From contig NZ_JAFIMU010000007.1 of assembly GCF_017302985.1 (NCBI RefSeq), positions 3,239,001 through 3,303,000 on the forward strand: a stretch of DNA of 64,000 bases, written 5' to 3'. The notes under the pieces were generated by a model. That model made no database searches. It saw only the letters and a list, made by a program, of their open reading frames with translations, and was not told the DNA's origin. Below, in pieces: positions 54,629 to 63,362 of this stretch. Each line of letters opens with the position of its first letter. Positions within the stretch are counted from its first letter, which is position 1. A program made the translations under genes and the position numbers. This stretch comes from Corallococcus macrosporus (lineage in GTDB: Bacteria > Myxococcota > Myxococcia > Myxococcales > Myxococcaceae).

Positions 54629-57600
54629 ATGTCGAAGAGTCGGACTGGTGGCGGCCGTGCGATGGACAAGGGCTTGTCCTATCAGGATGACGTGACCGTA
54701 TGGGTCGCGCTCCAATTGATGTTCGTTCGGAATGAGGGCATTGAGCGGATTGAGCTTGAGCCAGAATCCCAGGAGGACATCGAGGTCCTGCTACCGGCGG
54801 GGCGTCCGGGACGTCAGCTCAGCATCCAGGTGAAGTGTCAAGGCAAGCCCTGGGGACCCAAAGACTTCGTCGACCTGGTTGGTATTCCGCTGCGGCCCAC
54901 GGGCACGAGAGGGCCCAAACGGCGGAGCTCTCCCGTGGAGCGGTTGGCCAAAAATCCGGGTGAGCATTACGTGCTCATCACCGACGCCACGCTTGATGCC
55001 TCTCTTCAATCGCTGGAGGTAGAAGACCTCTTAGGGCTGGCGCCTGCCCCCAAATTACCAGCCTCGCTTGCGAGGCGTCTTCCGCCAGGGGCGCGCCTTG
55101 ATGAATTGGTGGCTCGAATCAAGGTGCTCAAGCCGATGAAGCGAGGACACTTCCAGCTTCTTACGGAGGAATTGCTGAAGCGGCACTTGCACGTGCCGGG
55201 CCTCATGGTGAAGGAGTGTCGCGAGGCGCTGGCAAAAGAGGCGCGCGCCAGGATGCCTCGGGAGGCAGTCTCTCACTCATGGACGAGGCAGGACATCGTC
55301 GCGACAGCCCGCTTGTACAAGGGGGCACTCACGCCCACCGAGGAAATGGAGGACTTCGTCGCCCCCAGGAACTTCGAGGAGATGAAGTCCCGGCTCGCCA
55401 ACAAGCACCAACTGGTCCTGTTGGGTCCACCAGGGGTCGGTAAGACGCTGGTCGCGCGGAAGCTCGCGTATGAGTACCAAGTCGCCGATGAGCCCTTTGC
55501 GTTCCTGCGCATCCAGGACCCTGCCGTACTTCGGGAGCGGCTTGAGGCCACGAGGGAGCCGACTGTCTTCTTCGTCGAGGATCCCTTTGGCCCTGACCGG
55601 CCGGGAGACAAGTCGGGGCGCTGGCTCCATGACCTTCCCGCGCTGCTGGACGAGGCCCGGCCTGACAAGAAGCTCATCGTCATGTCTCGGCTGGCAATTC
55701 TTCGCGCCTCCAGTGACCGGCAGCAATTTCAGCAACTGCGGGCTGAGGCGATGCACCTGGACATCGCGGATTATGAGCCCTCCGCACGTTGGCGGATCCT
55801 CCAGAACAAGCTCAGGAAGGCCCAGGGCTGGCAGCGCGCGCTTGTGGATGACCACCGTGACGAAATCCTGGAAAGCCTCCACGCTCCACTTTCTATCAAG
55901 ACCTTCGCGATGAAGATGCGGCAACTAGAGCAGCGAAGCGGACTCCGACTTCGTTTGATGCTTCAGGAATCAGCCGTAGACAAGATCGCCAGCATCGTGG
56001 CGCAGGAGATTCGTGGTCTGAGCTGGAGTGCAGTTCCCTCTGCACTGATTCTTTGGAGTTTGCTGGCGCAGGAGCCAGTTGTTGCCCGAAAGGCTGCCCG
56101 TTCGAGGTCGGAGGTCCTCCTCGATGCGGACCGGAGCATCCACGTGGACATCCAGAAGTTGCTTGAGTGGATGCTCGCTGCGGGGTGGTTGACAGAGGAG
56201 CCGGACGGATACCGTGCCCACCCTCAGGTCACAGCTGGGCTTGAGTTGCTGATGCAGGAGGAGCCTGCGCAGGCCGCTAGCGTTCTCTCTGCCTTGCTCA
56301 AGGGCTTGTGCTCGGAAGAGGCGTTCCCCGATGTGCTGGAACTCTTGCTGGCGGTGTCCCCTGATGCTCTGCCCCTCTCCAGGAAAGTTCATGGAGAGAT
56401 CGAATCGTGGCTCCGCATTGCGCTGCTGACAGCAGAAGGGGAGTCTCTGCCAGACCTTTACGTCGCTGCGAGCATGTGGCTGCGAGGGGATGGCCCCATG
56501 GAAACCCTGGTGCGCGCCCTTTATCGCCCGCCCCTGTTGAAGGATGGCTTCCGGCAAGCAAGGTCATGGCTCCTACCCCGTTGGCCAGACTCGCTCCTGG
56601 CTGCCATCCGTTCGAGTTCCGAAGCACGGCAGGTCATGGAACGATTCATTCGGTACGTGCTGCCCACAATCAACAACGTGTTCCATGAACAGTTTGTGCG
56701 AGACCTAGACTTCCTTGGATGGCACTTCCCGGAAGCATTCGCAGCAGCGGTTCCTATCGCTGCGAGGGGGGCGACTACGTCTCTTTCCACAATTGTGCTG
56801 GGAGCAGTAAACTGCGAGGTGCCGCCGTTCAATTCGCTGATTGAGTTGATCAGCTCTGAGCTGAGGCTTCGCTGGGACAAGGCTGACGTGACGCCCGAAC
56901 TCAAGGTTGCTGCCGAGCAAGGACACTTGGACATCATCGAAGTGGCGGCCATCGAAGAGACCGATCTGGATGATCGGCTGATCCTCCAAGGGGAGCTTGA
57001 GCGGGTGGTTGCGTGGCGCAGGGCTCACGAGGGATACACATGGTTGCTCCGGCATCCACGATGTCACGAGCTGATTTTCTACTGGTGCATCGCGATCCGG
57101 CAGGAAGATGCCTCGCTTGATGAATTCAGCGCTCTCCTGAATGTCTGTGAAACCAAGCAGCGCTGGCAGATCTACCAAGCCATTGGGCGCGCAAGGCACA
57201 GAGAGAGCGGCCAGTTGTTGCTTGATGCGCTGAACTCCTCTGCAAGCCGCGACGTACGCGTGTGCCTGCGCGCAGCGTTTGAGGTGTGGAGCCCTCAGGA
57301 GCGCGATTCCGCGCTGCGTTCCCTCCGGGCCCAACCCGAGGCGCGAAAAGCTGCCTTGGTCGCCATGGCTGGGCCTGATCTTGCCGAGAATGAATGGAGC
57401 CAATTCGTCCCCGAAGCCCAGGAAGAGTTGGCGCGAATCCTATTCCCAGAGATGCCTGCCGCCTTGAGTTCCTGTATCAGGGCTCAGGTACAGCCGCGCG
57501 TGTCCTTGGCACCTGGCGAGCTGGTGGACGATGATCGCAAACGTCTCTACGACTGGGCTCGCAGTTCGTCCCCAGAACTCAGTTGCGCGGCGATTAGCGT

Positions 57601-58708
57601 GCTGGCGGCTGTGAGTGAACCTGTTGCGGAGGCTGCCGCAGCGGCGATGAAGTCTCCGGTCGCGCCTTTCCGCAAGAAGGTCATACAGGCGCTCGCTTCG
57701 GACAGGTCTCGTGAGGCCACTGACTTGCTGGGGAGCGCACTTCAGGACCCTGATTGGAGGTGCCGGACTGCTGCGGTTCTCGCGCTCGCGCCACGAGCGA
57801 ATGCGGCTGAACGCCAGTCAGTATTGGCTACCGCGAAAGACCCGAGTTGGCTTGTACGGAAGGCCTGTGTCACAGCCATCCGGAAGAACCAGTGGCATGA
57901 GGGACTCAACACTCTCTTCACTCTGCTTTCCGATGAGCAGGATCTGGGGCTTGGCTACACGGAGGAAGCTCGAGAGCATGGCGTGGCTCGCTCCGCGGCC
58001 CAGGCCCTCGTCGAATTGGCACCACTTCCTGAGTCGTTTGCACACGCGCTGCTCGATTTCCTCCGAGCGGGACCAAAGAGCAACCGAGATGCCATGGTTC
58101 ACCAGCAGCTCATGGTGCTCTTTATGTTTCAGAACTTGGATGGCGTATTCGAGCTATTGGTCGAGCTTCTTCAGAGCCCCATGCGTAGGGTGGTGCGGAG
58201 CCAAGTTCATTATCCCGTTCGAAAGGCTGCGGCCTGGGCACTCTTTCAGCAACTCATTTGGTATCCAGTATTGGCGCAGCGGCTTGAATTGGCGTCGCTG
58301 GTGGATGCCGCTCTCCATCCGGACCCCGTGCTCTCTGGAGGGGCGTGCCTGGTTCTTGGACGCATGGGACCTATGGCGTGGCCTGGGGCAGAGCCCGCGC
58401 TGGGCGAGTCCGAGCAGTGGGAGCGAGCTTTCCTGCTTGGGGCAGAGTGGATCCGGGCGCATCACACGCTCCCTCCCGGCAACGTAAGGGCGCTGCTTCC
58501 TCCCAAGGCAACACAGTGCCTTGAATGGCTGCTGGAGTGCGACCCTGTCACCACGGAGTCCTGGGGCTTGCACCCTGGCGTCCTGGACTGGCTGACGGAA
58601 CTCTCGGCAGGGGGAAGCTGGTGTTTCTTCATCCGGTACTACCTTCAGCTCTACTTCTTCGCCCCCCCCCACCCGGCATTCCTGTTGGATCCGTACCCGA
58701 GTTTCTGA
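54629..58708 (+). CDS. candidate defence protein: PD-(D/E)XK nuclease-like + STAND NTPase + helical repeats
   Basis: 1359 residues. Residues ~15-85 show a restriction-nuclease-like pattern: GLSYQDDVTVWVALQLM, ED (49-50) on a strand and IQVK (66-69), as in PD-(D/E)XK and Cap4/Mrr-type nucleases. A P-loop NTPase follows with Walker A GPPGVGKT (266-273), Walker B PTVFFVEDPFG (E317/D318) and a KLIVMSRL strand, STAND-like. The remainder is alpha-helical, HEAT-like at ~980-1090. This layout matches antiviral STAND proteins. Less GC-biased than neighbours. Start ATG 54629 is uncertain (ATG 54662 possible). It ends at a nine-C tract. Confidence 0.85.
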   Translation: MSKSRTGGGRAMDKGLSYQDDVTVWVALQLMFVRNEGIERIELEPESQEDIEVLLPAGRPGRQLSIQVKCQGKPWGPKDFVDLVGIPLRPTGTRGPKRRSSPVERLAKNPGEHYVLITDATLDASLQSLEVEDLLGLAPAPKLPASLARRLPPGARLDELVARIKVLKPMKRGHFQLLTEELLKRHLHVPGLMVKECREALAKEARARMPREAVSHSWTRQDIVATARLYKGALTPTEEMEDFVAPRNFEEMKSRLANKHQLVLLGPPGVGKTLVARKLAYEYQVADEPFAFLRIQDPAVLRERLEATREPTVFFVEDPFGPDRPGDKSGRWLHDLPALLDEARPDKKLIVMSRLAILRASSDRQQFQQLRAEAMHLDIADYEPSARWRILQNKLRKAQGWQRALVDDHRDEILESLHAPLSIKTFAMKMRQLEQRSGLRLRLMLQESAVDKIASIVAQEIRGLSWSAVPSALILWSLLAQEPVVARKAARSRSEVLLDADRSIHVDIQKLLEWMLAAGWLTEEPDGYRAHPQVTAGLELLMQEEPAQAASVLSALLKGLCSEEAFPDVLELLLAVSPDALPLSRKVHGEIESWLRIALLTAEGESLPDLYVAASMWLRGDGPMETLVRALYRPPLLKDGFRQARSWLLPRWPDSLLAAIRSSSEARQVMERFIRYVLPTINNVFHEQFVRDLDFLGWHFPEAFAAAVPIAARGATTSLSTIVLGAVNCEVPPFNSLIELISSELRLRWDKADVTPELKVAAEQGHLDIIEVAAIEETDLDDRLILQGELERVVAWRRAHEGYTWLLRHPRCHELIFYWCIAIRQEDASLDEFSALLNVCETKQRWQIYQAIGRARHRESGQLLLDALNSSASRDVRVCLRAAFEVWSPQERDSALRSLRAQPEARKAALVAMAGPDLAENEWSQFVPEAQEELARILFPEMPAALSSCIRAQVQPRVSLAPGELVDDDRKRLYDWARSSSPELSCAAISVLAAVSEPVAEAAAAAMKSPVAPFRKKVIQALASDRSREATDLLGSALQDPDWRCRTAAVLALAPRANAAERQSVLATAKDPSWLVRKACVTAIRKNQWHEGLNTLFTLLSDEQDLGLGYTEEAREHGVARSAAQALVELAPLPESFAHALLDFLRAGPKSNRDAMVHQQLMVLFMFQNLDGVFELLVELLQSPMRRVVRSQVHYPVRKAAAWALFQQLIWYPVLAQRLELASLVDAALHPDPVLSGGACLVLGRMGPMAWPGAEPALGESEQWERAFLLGAEWIRAHHTLPPGNVRALLPPKATQCLEWLLECDPVTTESWGLHPGVLDWLTELSAGGSWCFFIRYYLQLYFFAPPHPAFLLDPYPSF
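58662..58670 (+). repeat. nine-C homopolymer at the 3' end of the STAND-like gene
   Basis: Run of nine C inside codons for the C-terminus. With ten C the frame would continue to a TGA at 58795-58797 instead of 58706-58708, adding about 30 residues that read like protein. Could be a phase-variation site or an assembly error. Confidence 0.7.
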
Positions 58709-58988
58709 AGACGCTACCCTACGCTTTTCTCAATCTTCCTCGTGACGGTTGGACGGAGGTGACGCTCGAGAGTGAGTCACGGCCGACGATCCCCTGACCT
58801 GTTCGTAAACAGCGTGTAGGCGGGATAGCGGCTCTGTGGAGGGTGAGAGTTGGAGCGGAGGTGCCGAGGAGAGCCGCTGCCTGAGGCGCCACTCTCGCCT
58901 CCTCCGCTTCCGCTGGGGGGAACGGGTGCACGTACAAGGATCTGCCGATGCTGGAGCCGCGTCAGAGCGCGAAGAAGGAGGGGCGGTA
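58709..58988. other. junction region after the STAND-like gene
   Basis: About 280 bases of mixed composition. It holds the possible frame-extended C-terminus (to 58797) and then a stretch without a convincing gene, leading into the remnant gene fragment. A terminal repeat or insertion sequence was not found. Confidence 0.45.
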
Positions 58989-59504
58989 GTAGTAAGCTGC
59001 CGCGAGGCGCGCGGCGGCACCGGCATCAACGCCACGTACACCGACGGCGGCGCGGGCACGGTGTTCCTCAAGCACGGCGGCGTGGCGTACGGCCAGTTGA
59101 TCATCAACAACAACAACCAGACGCACTACGCCACGGGCGGCTACACGCCGTTCGTCTCCGTCGCGGGCACGGTCAGCAGCGCGGCCAACGCCGGTGACAC
59201 GGCGCTCAGCGTGAACATCACCAGCACGCCGCTCCACAACTCGGCCGCGTTCAACCAGCTCCTCGCCGGGCTGTGGCTGCGGCCCGACACCAGCGTGAAC
59301 AGCGGAAGCCTGCCCGCGGACAACCTGGTCACGGTGGCCGGCAACACCTTCGTCAGCACCACGCAGTCGCAGTTGACGACGTCGCCCCTGCTGGCCCCGG
59401 TGCCGGCGGGCGCGAGCTTCAAGAGCGCCGACCTCTTCGACGTCTACAACGTCGTGGGCGGGGCCATCACCCAGACGAACGGCGACCTGTACGTCGTTCC
59501 GTAG
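58989..59504 (+). pseudogene. 3' fragment of a secreted repeat protein
   Basis: The frame to the stop at 59502-59504 reads like the C-terminus of a secreted beta-rich, Gly/Ala/Ser/Thr/Asn-rich protein (GINATYTDGGAGTVFLKHGG, GQLIINNNNQTHYATGG, GDLYVVP end). Upstream the frame lacks a proper start, signal peptide or coding character (Arg/Gly/Ser-rich shadow). High GC3, unlike the adjacent STAND-like gene. It is best read as the stump of a larger surface protein truncated by whatever brought in the preceding gene; a short genuine gene cannot be excluded. Confidence 0.55.
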
Positions 59505-59516
59505 TCCCGGCTTCTT

Positions 59517-59549
59517 CCGGCCCGCCGCGCGACAGGGGCGGCGGGCCGG
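59517..59549. terminator. bidirectional terminator, perfect 12-bp stem
   Basis: CCGGCCCGCCGC (59517-59528), 9-base loop, GCGGCGGGCCGG (59538-59549), between the convergent fragment (+) and collagenase (-). Confidence 0.7.
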
Positions 59550-59554
59550 GCGTG

Positions 59555-61789
59555 TCAGGGCGCCCTGTCGAAGTGAGCCTCCAGCTTCACGTCCGAGTAG
59601 GGCGTGCCTGCTTCGAGCATGAGGTAGTAGTAGCCGCCGGTCGCGGGTGAGGGGATCTCCACCGACTCGTCATTCCCCGGGAGGTAGGGCCGGTAGTCAT
59701 ACACGGTCTTCGTGGGCCAGGTGCCGGCGCGGACATACAGGTTCGCGTTGCCCGTGCCGCCGCTCGCCACGAAGCGAAGGTTGCGCGCACCGGCAGGCAC
59801 ATGGAGATGGAAGTAGAGCAGGGTGCCGGTGGAGGCCAGCGGGCCCCGGTAGCAGCCATCGTCGAGCTGCCGGGGGTTGGACGCCGTGCAGGCAGGAGTC
59901 GGCCCGGGTTCGGCGTCGGGCGACACGCAGGCGCTCGGGTCCGCGGCCCTCGCGACGCAGTCAATCCACGGGTGGAACTCCGCGTCGTTCGCCGTGCCCA
60001 GTGCCTCCAGGGACTGGCCATACGCGGTGTAATTCCCGGCCCGGAACTGCTCGAGGAAGGTGGCCACCTGGTCCGGATGCCGCTCGAACATGAACCGCGT
60101 GGCCAGATAGCCCCACGCGTACACGCGGTCGGCGCTGTGGCTGTACGTGTTGCGCAGGATGTCGCTGAGCTGGAAGGCCCGGGTCCTGCCCTGCGTCACC
60201 GCGCTGGCGTTGTCGTTCTTCCTGGAGATGTATTCGGCCAGACCTTCGATCCACCAGACGGTGGGCTGGGTGGTGCTCGTGTTGAAGTCGCCCTTCATGT
60301 TGAAGCGGCCATCCAGGTAGTGGACGTATTCGTGGCGCAGGTTCCAGATCTCGAACGCGGGGCGCAGCCACTCCGCTTCGTAGGAGATGAAGCGGGCCTG
60401 GTTGCCGGAAGCGGCGGGGTTTCCCTCCAGATACATGCCGCCATTGTTGGTGTTGATGCCGAACAGCACGCCCGCGTAGGTCTGATAGTCGAGGCTGCTG
60501 TCGAAGACGATCGTCTCCAGGGAGGTGTTGTTGTCGCTGGCCACGGGCACGCCGTTCGTCTTCAGCGTGACGTGGAAGTACGCCTCCTGCATGGCGAGCT
60601 GGTCGCAGCTCTGCGTGAGCTGCGCGGCCGTCATGTCCTGCGCGCGCATGCGCAGGGTGGCGCCACAGGTGTGGGTGATGCCGAGCACCGTCTGCTCCAG
60701 CATCCGGCGGAAGTCGCAGGTGCCGTAGTCGGCGCAGTGGGCCTTGTCGTAGGCGTCGGCCATCTCCGCCGAGCCCACCCAGAGGCCCGCCGAGGGCCCC
60801 GTCATCGAGTGGCTGTCGAGGACCGCCTTCACCTTGGTGCGCGTCAGGGTCTGGAGCGCTCCAGGGTGCCTGAGGAAGCGGGCCATCTCTCGCGCCGCGT
60901 TGACGGTGAGGTACTGGTTGGAGGTGCCCAGCAGGTGCTCGGTGCGGGTGATGAAGGACTCGAGCGAGTAGATGATGGACGGATCCGCCTGCACGGCCGC
61001 CACGAAGTCCGCGTTTCCATGGGCCCGGTAGAGGCCCTGGTAGACGCCGTTGGTGGCGCCCTTCATGGAGGAGGAGGCCTCGGCGGTGGCATTGAAGCGC
61101 TCCAGCAGGCCCCGGAGCGTGCCCAGGTGCCAGGCGGTCTCCCCCGCGCTGTCGATGAGGGTGACGAACTCCCGCAGCACCGCGCCGTGCGCGTCGTTGA
61201 CGTCCGTGAAGTGGCTGTTGGCGACGAAGGCCGCGAGGGCCGGGCGGATGGCGTCGCGCAGCGGGGCGCCGTAACTGCCCACCGTGCCTGACTGGTAGAA
61301 CTGCACGTAATAGCCAGCGCGCAGGAACAGGATGAGCTGGAGCGTCTGCGCGGAGTTGTTGCCCACGTACTGCTGGGCGCTGACGGTGAGAGCGTTGGCG
61401 ATGGTGACCATCTTGCTCTCGATGAAGATGTGACCGGACTGTGGGGCCACGGCGTAGAACAGCGAGCCGAGGCAGTCCTGCGTGGCGCCCTTCACGAGCG
61501 AGACAAGCTCGGTGCCACTGGCGGACGCGAAGGCCGCCGGATCACAGGCCACCAAGGTCCGCGACCGGGTGACAGCGGTGTGCTGCTGGCGCAGGAACTC
61601 GGGGGCGATATCCGGCTCGCGCGAGTCGGGCTGGATGCGTTGAGGGGTGTGCTCCAGTCCGTGGACCCGCCAGGACTCCCCGGCGGGCGGGGGCGTCCCG
61701 GGATGGGCAAGCGCGCTCGTCGCGAACAGGATGAGCCCGACAGCAAAGGGGACACTCCAGCGATACCCATCCGTGACGGGACAGCGCAT
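59555..61789 (-). CDS. secreted M9-family collagenase
   Basis: 744 residues. Signal peptide (VGLILFATSALAHP). The activator-like helical region (~60-380) is followed by the zinc peptidase module with HEYVH (486-490) and, further on, Glu in WWIEGLAEYISR (third ligand), as in M9 microbial collagenases. A C-terminal PPC-like beta domain (~640-744; LYFHLHVPAGARNLRFVASGG) aids secretion or substrate binding. ATG 61789 has AGGAG nine bases upstream. It would digest extracellular protein during predation, fitting myxobacterial lifestyle. Confidence 0.92.
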   Translation of the reverse strand: MRCPVTDGYRWSVPFAVGLILFATSALAHPGTPPPAGESWRVHGLEHTPQRIQPDSREPDIAPEFLRQQHTAVTRSRTLVACDPAAFASASGTELVSLVKGATQDCLGSLFYAVAPQSGHIFIESKMVTIANALTVSAQQYVGNNSAQTLQLILFLRAGYYVQFYQSGTVGSYGAPLRDAIRPALAAFVANSHFTDVNDAHGAVLREFVTLIDSAGETAWHLGTLRGLLERFNATAEASSSMKGATNGVYQGLYRAHGNADFVAAVQADPSIIYSLESFITRTEHLLGTSNQYLTVNAAREMARFLRHPGALQTLTRTKVKAVLDSHSMTGPSAGLWVGSAEMADAYDKAHCADYGTCDFRRMLEQTVLGITHTCGATLRMRAQDMTAAQLTQSCDQLAMQEAYFHVTLKTNGVPVASDNNTSLETIVFDSSLDYQTYAGVLFGINTNNGGMYLEGNPAASGNQARFISYEAEWLRPAFEIWNLRHEYVHYLDGRFNMKGDFNTSTTQPTVWWIEGLAEYISRKNDNASAVTQGRTRAFQLSDILRNTYSHSADRVYAWGYLATRFMFERHPDQVATFLEQFRAGNYTAYGQSLEALGTANDAEFHPWIDCVARAADPSACVSPDAEPGPTPACTASNPRQLDDGCYRGPLASTGTLLYFHLHVPAGARNLRFVASGGTGNANLYVRAGTWPTKTVYDYRPYLPGNDESVEIPSPATGGYYYLMLEAGTPYSDVKLEAHFDRAP

Positions 61790-61895
61790 GACTCATGCTC
61801 CTGGGAGGGTGTTTCGAGCTAGAGCTGTAATAACAGTCAGGTCTGACAAGACCCGCTCGCCAGCAACAGCCGTCCCAGGACCCGGCCGTGTCTCT

Positions 61896-63116
61896 CTAAC
61901 CTGGAGGCGGGGCGTTCAGCGCCACGGCGCCGCGTCCCCGGCGCTGCGCGCGGACCCACCGCTTGGAGGCGTGGAGCTGGCGCAGCACGCCGCGCAGCGC
62001 GGGCTTCTGGCTGGCCATGAGCAGCAGGTAGCTCCACACGGAGCTGCCCCGGCGGTTGAGCAGGGCGTAGGCAAAGGCCGTCGCGTCCTGGTTCACGTAG
62101 CTGGGGACGTTCTCGAACCACTGGGAGCTGCTGCGCGCGGCCAACTGGATGGCCAGCAGGGCGGCGCGCCGCTCCTCGTCATAGGCCTCCAGCGCGGCGG
62201 GCAGGTCTTCCGGATGGGCGCGCAGCTGCCGCGCCAGCCCGATGGCGTCTTGAATCGCCAGCTTCGTCCCGGAGCCGATGGAGAAGTGGGTGGTGTGCGC
62301 GGCGTCGCCCATGAGCACGACGTTGTCGTGGTACCAGCGCTCGTTGGTGATGCGCTTGAAGTTGAGCCAGGGCGCCTTGCCCATGCCCTTCAACTGGTTG
62401 AACAGCGACCTGCCCTGGAGCCGGCTCTGGAAGATGCCCTCCAGCTTGCGGAGCGTCTCGTCCATCCCCAGCGTGTCGAAGCCCAGCGCCTTCCAGGTCT
62501 GCTCCTGGCACTCGACGATGCAGGTGCTGGTCTCGTTGTTGAAGCGGTAGCCGTGGAACCAGAGCCAGCCGGCGGGCGTCTCCTCGAAGGCGAAGGTGAA
62601 GGCGTCGAACACCTTGTTGGTGCCCAGCCAGATGTACTTGTTGCGCCCCTCCTCCACGTGCGTCTGGAAGTGGTGGACGTGGCGCTGGCGCAGCCGGCTG
62701 TTGACACCGTCGCAGGCGACGACGAGGTCCGCGTCCGCGAGCTGGGAGAAGTCCGTGACGTCGTGCTCGAAGCGCACGTCCACGCCCAGGCTCCTCGCCC
62801 GCCGGATGAGGATGTCCAGCAGCCGGTCGCGGCCCAGCGCGAACCCATAGCCGCCGATGTGCGTCGCGTACTCGCCCCGCAGGTGCACTTCCTGGGTGTC
62901 CCAGCGCGCCGCGGAGTCCGCGATCCGCCGCGCGCTCACCGGGTCGTTCCGGTAGAGGTCGTCCAGCAGGTCGTCCCAGAACACGACGCCCCAGCCGTAG
63001 GTCACGCCCGCGGGGTTGCGCTCGACGACGGTGACGTCGTGCTTCGGGTTGGACAGCTTCGCCAGGATTGAGAAATAGAGCCCCGCCGGACCCCCGCCAA
63101 CACAGACCATCTTCAT
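61896..63116 (-). CDS. FAD-dependent aromatic monooxygenase
   Basis: 406 residues. FAD-binding Rossmann motif CVGGGPAGLYFSI at the N-terminus, the DG motif in LVVACDGVNSRLR, and the GD motif in VLMGDAAHTTHFSIGSGTKLAIQDA place it among class A flavoprotein hydroxylases of the type that act on aromatic or quinoid substrates (salicylyl-CoA 5-hydroxylase or VioD-like). No signal peptide. It is divergent from the type III polyketide synthase at 63363, so it may hydroxylate that enzyme's product; this is inference. Confidence 0.88.
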   Translation of the reverse strand: MKMVCVGGGPAGLYFSILAKLSNPKHDVTVVERNPAGVTYGWGVVFWDDLLDDLYRNDPVSARRIADSAARWDTQEVHLRGEYATHIGGYGFALGRDRLLDILIRRARSLGVDVRFEHDVTDFSQLADADLVVACDGVNSRLRQRHVHHFQTHVEEGRNKYIWLGTNKVFDAFTFAFEETPAGWLWFHGYRFNNETSTCIVECQEQTWKALGFDTLGMDETLRKLEGIFQSRLQGRSLFNQLKGMGKAPWLNFKRITNERWYHDNVVLMGDAAHTTHFSIGSGTKLAIQDAIGLARQLRAHPEDLPAALEAYDEERRAALLAIQLAARSSSQWFENVPSYVNQDATAFAYALLNRRGSSVWSYLLLMASQKPALRGVLRQLHASKRWVRAQRRGRGAVALNAPPPG

Positions 63117-63362
63117 CGCATCCCCCCTGCTCGAACGGCCCGGATGCTACCGGCCCGCCCTGAAGGGCGACCCTGTTCGGAAGCGCCGTCTGCCGTTGCT
63201 GGCAGGACAGAGCGTAAAAGGGGCGGGGCGTCGCGTGTGCAACAGTGTGGGCGCCCCGTGGGGTTCAGGGGCGTGCAGGTCCGGCGATAGACCATCGCAT
63301 CCGGGCCTGCCGCCGATTAAGCCTGGGGACTCGACTTCCCGGGTGGGACCCCTCAGGACTTC

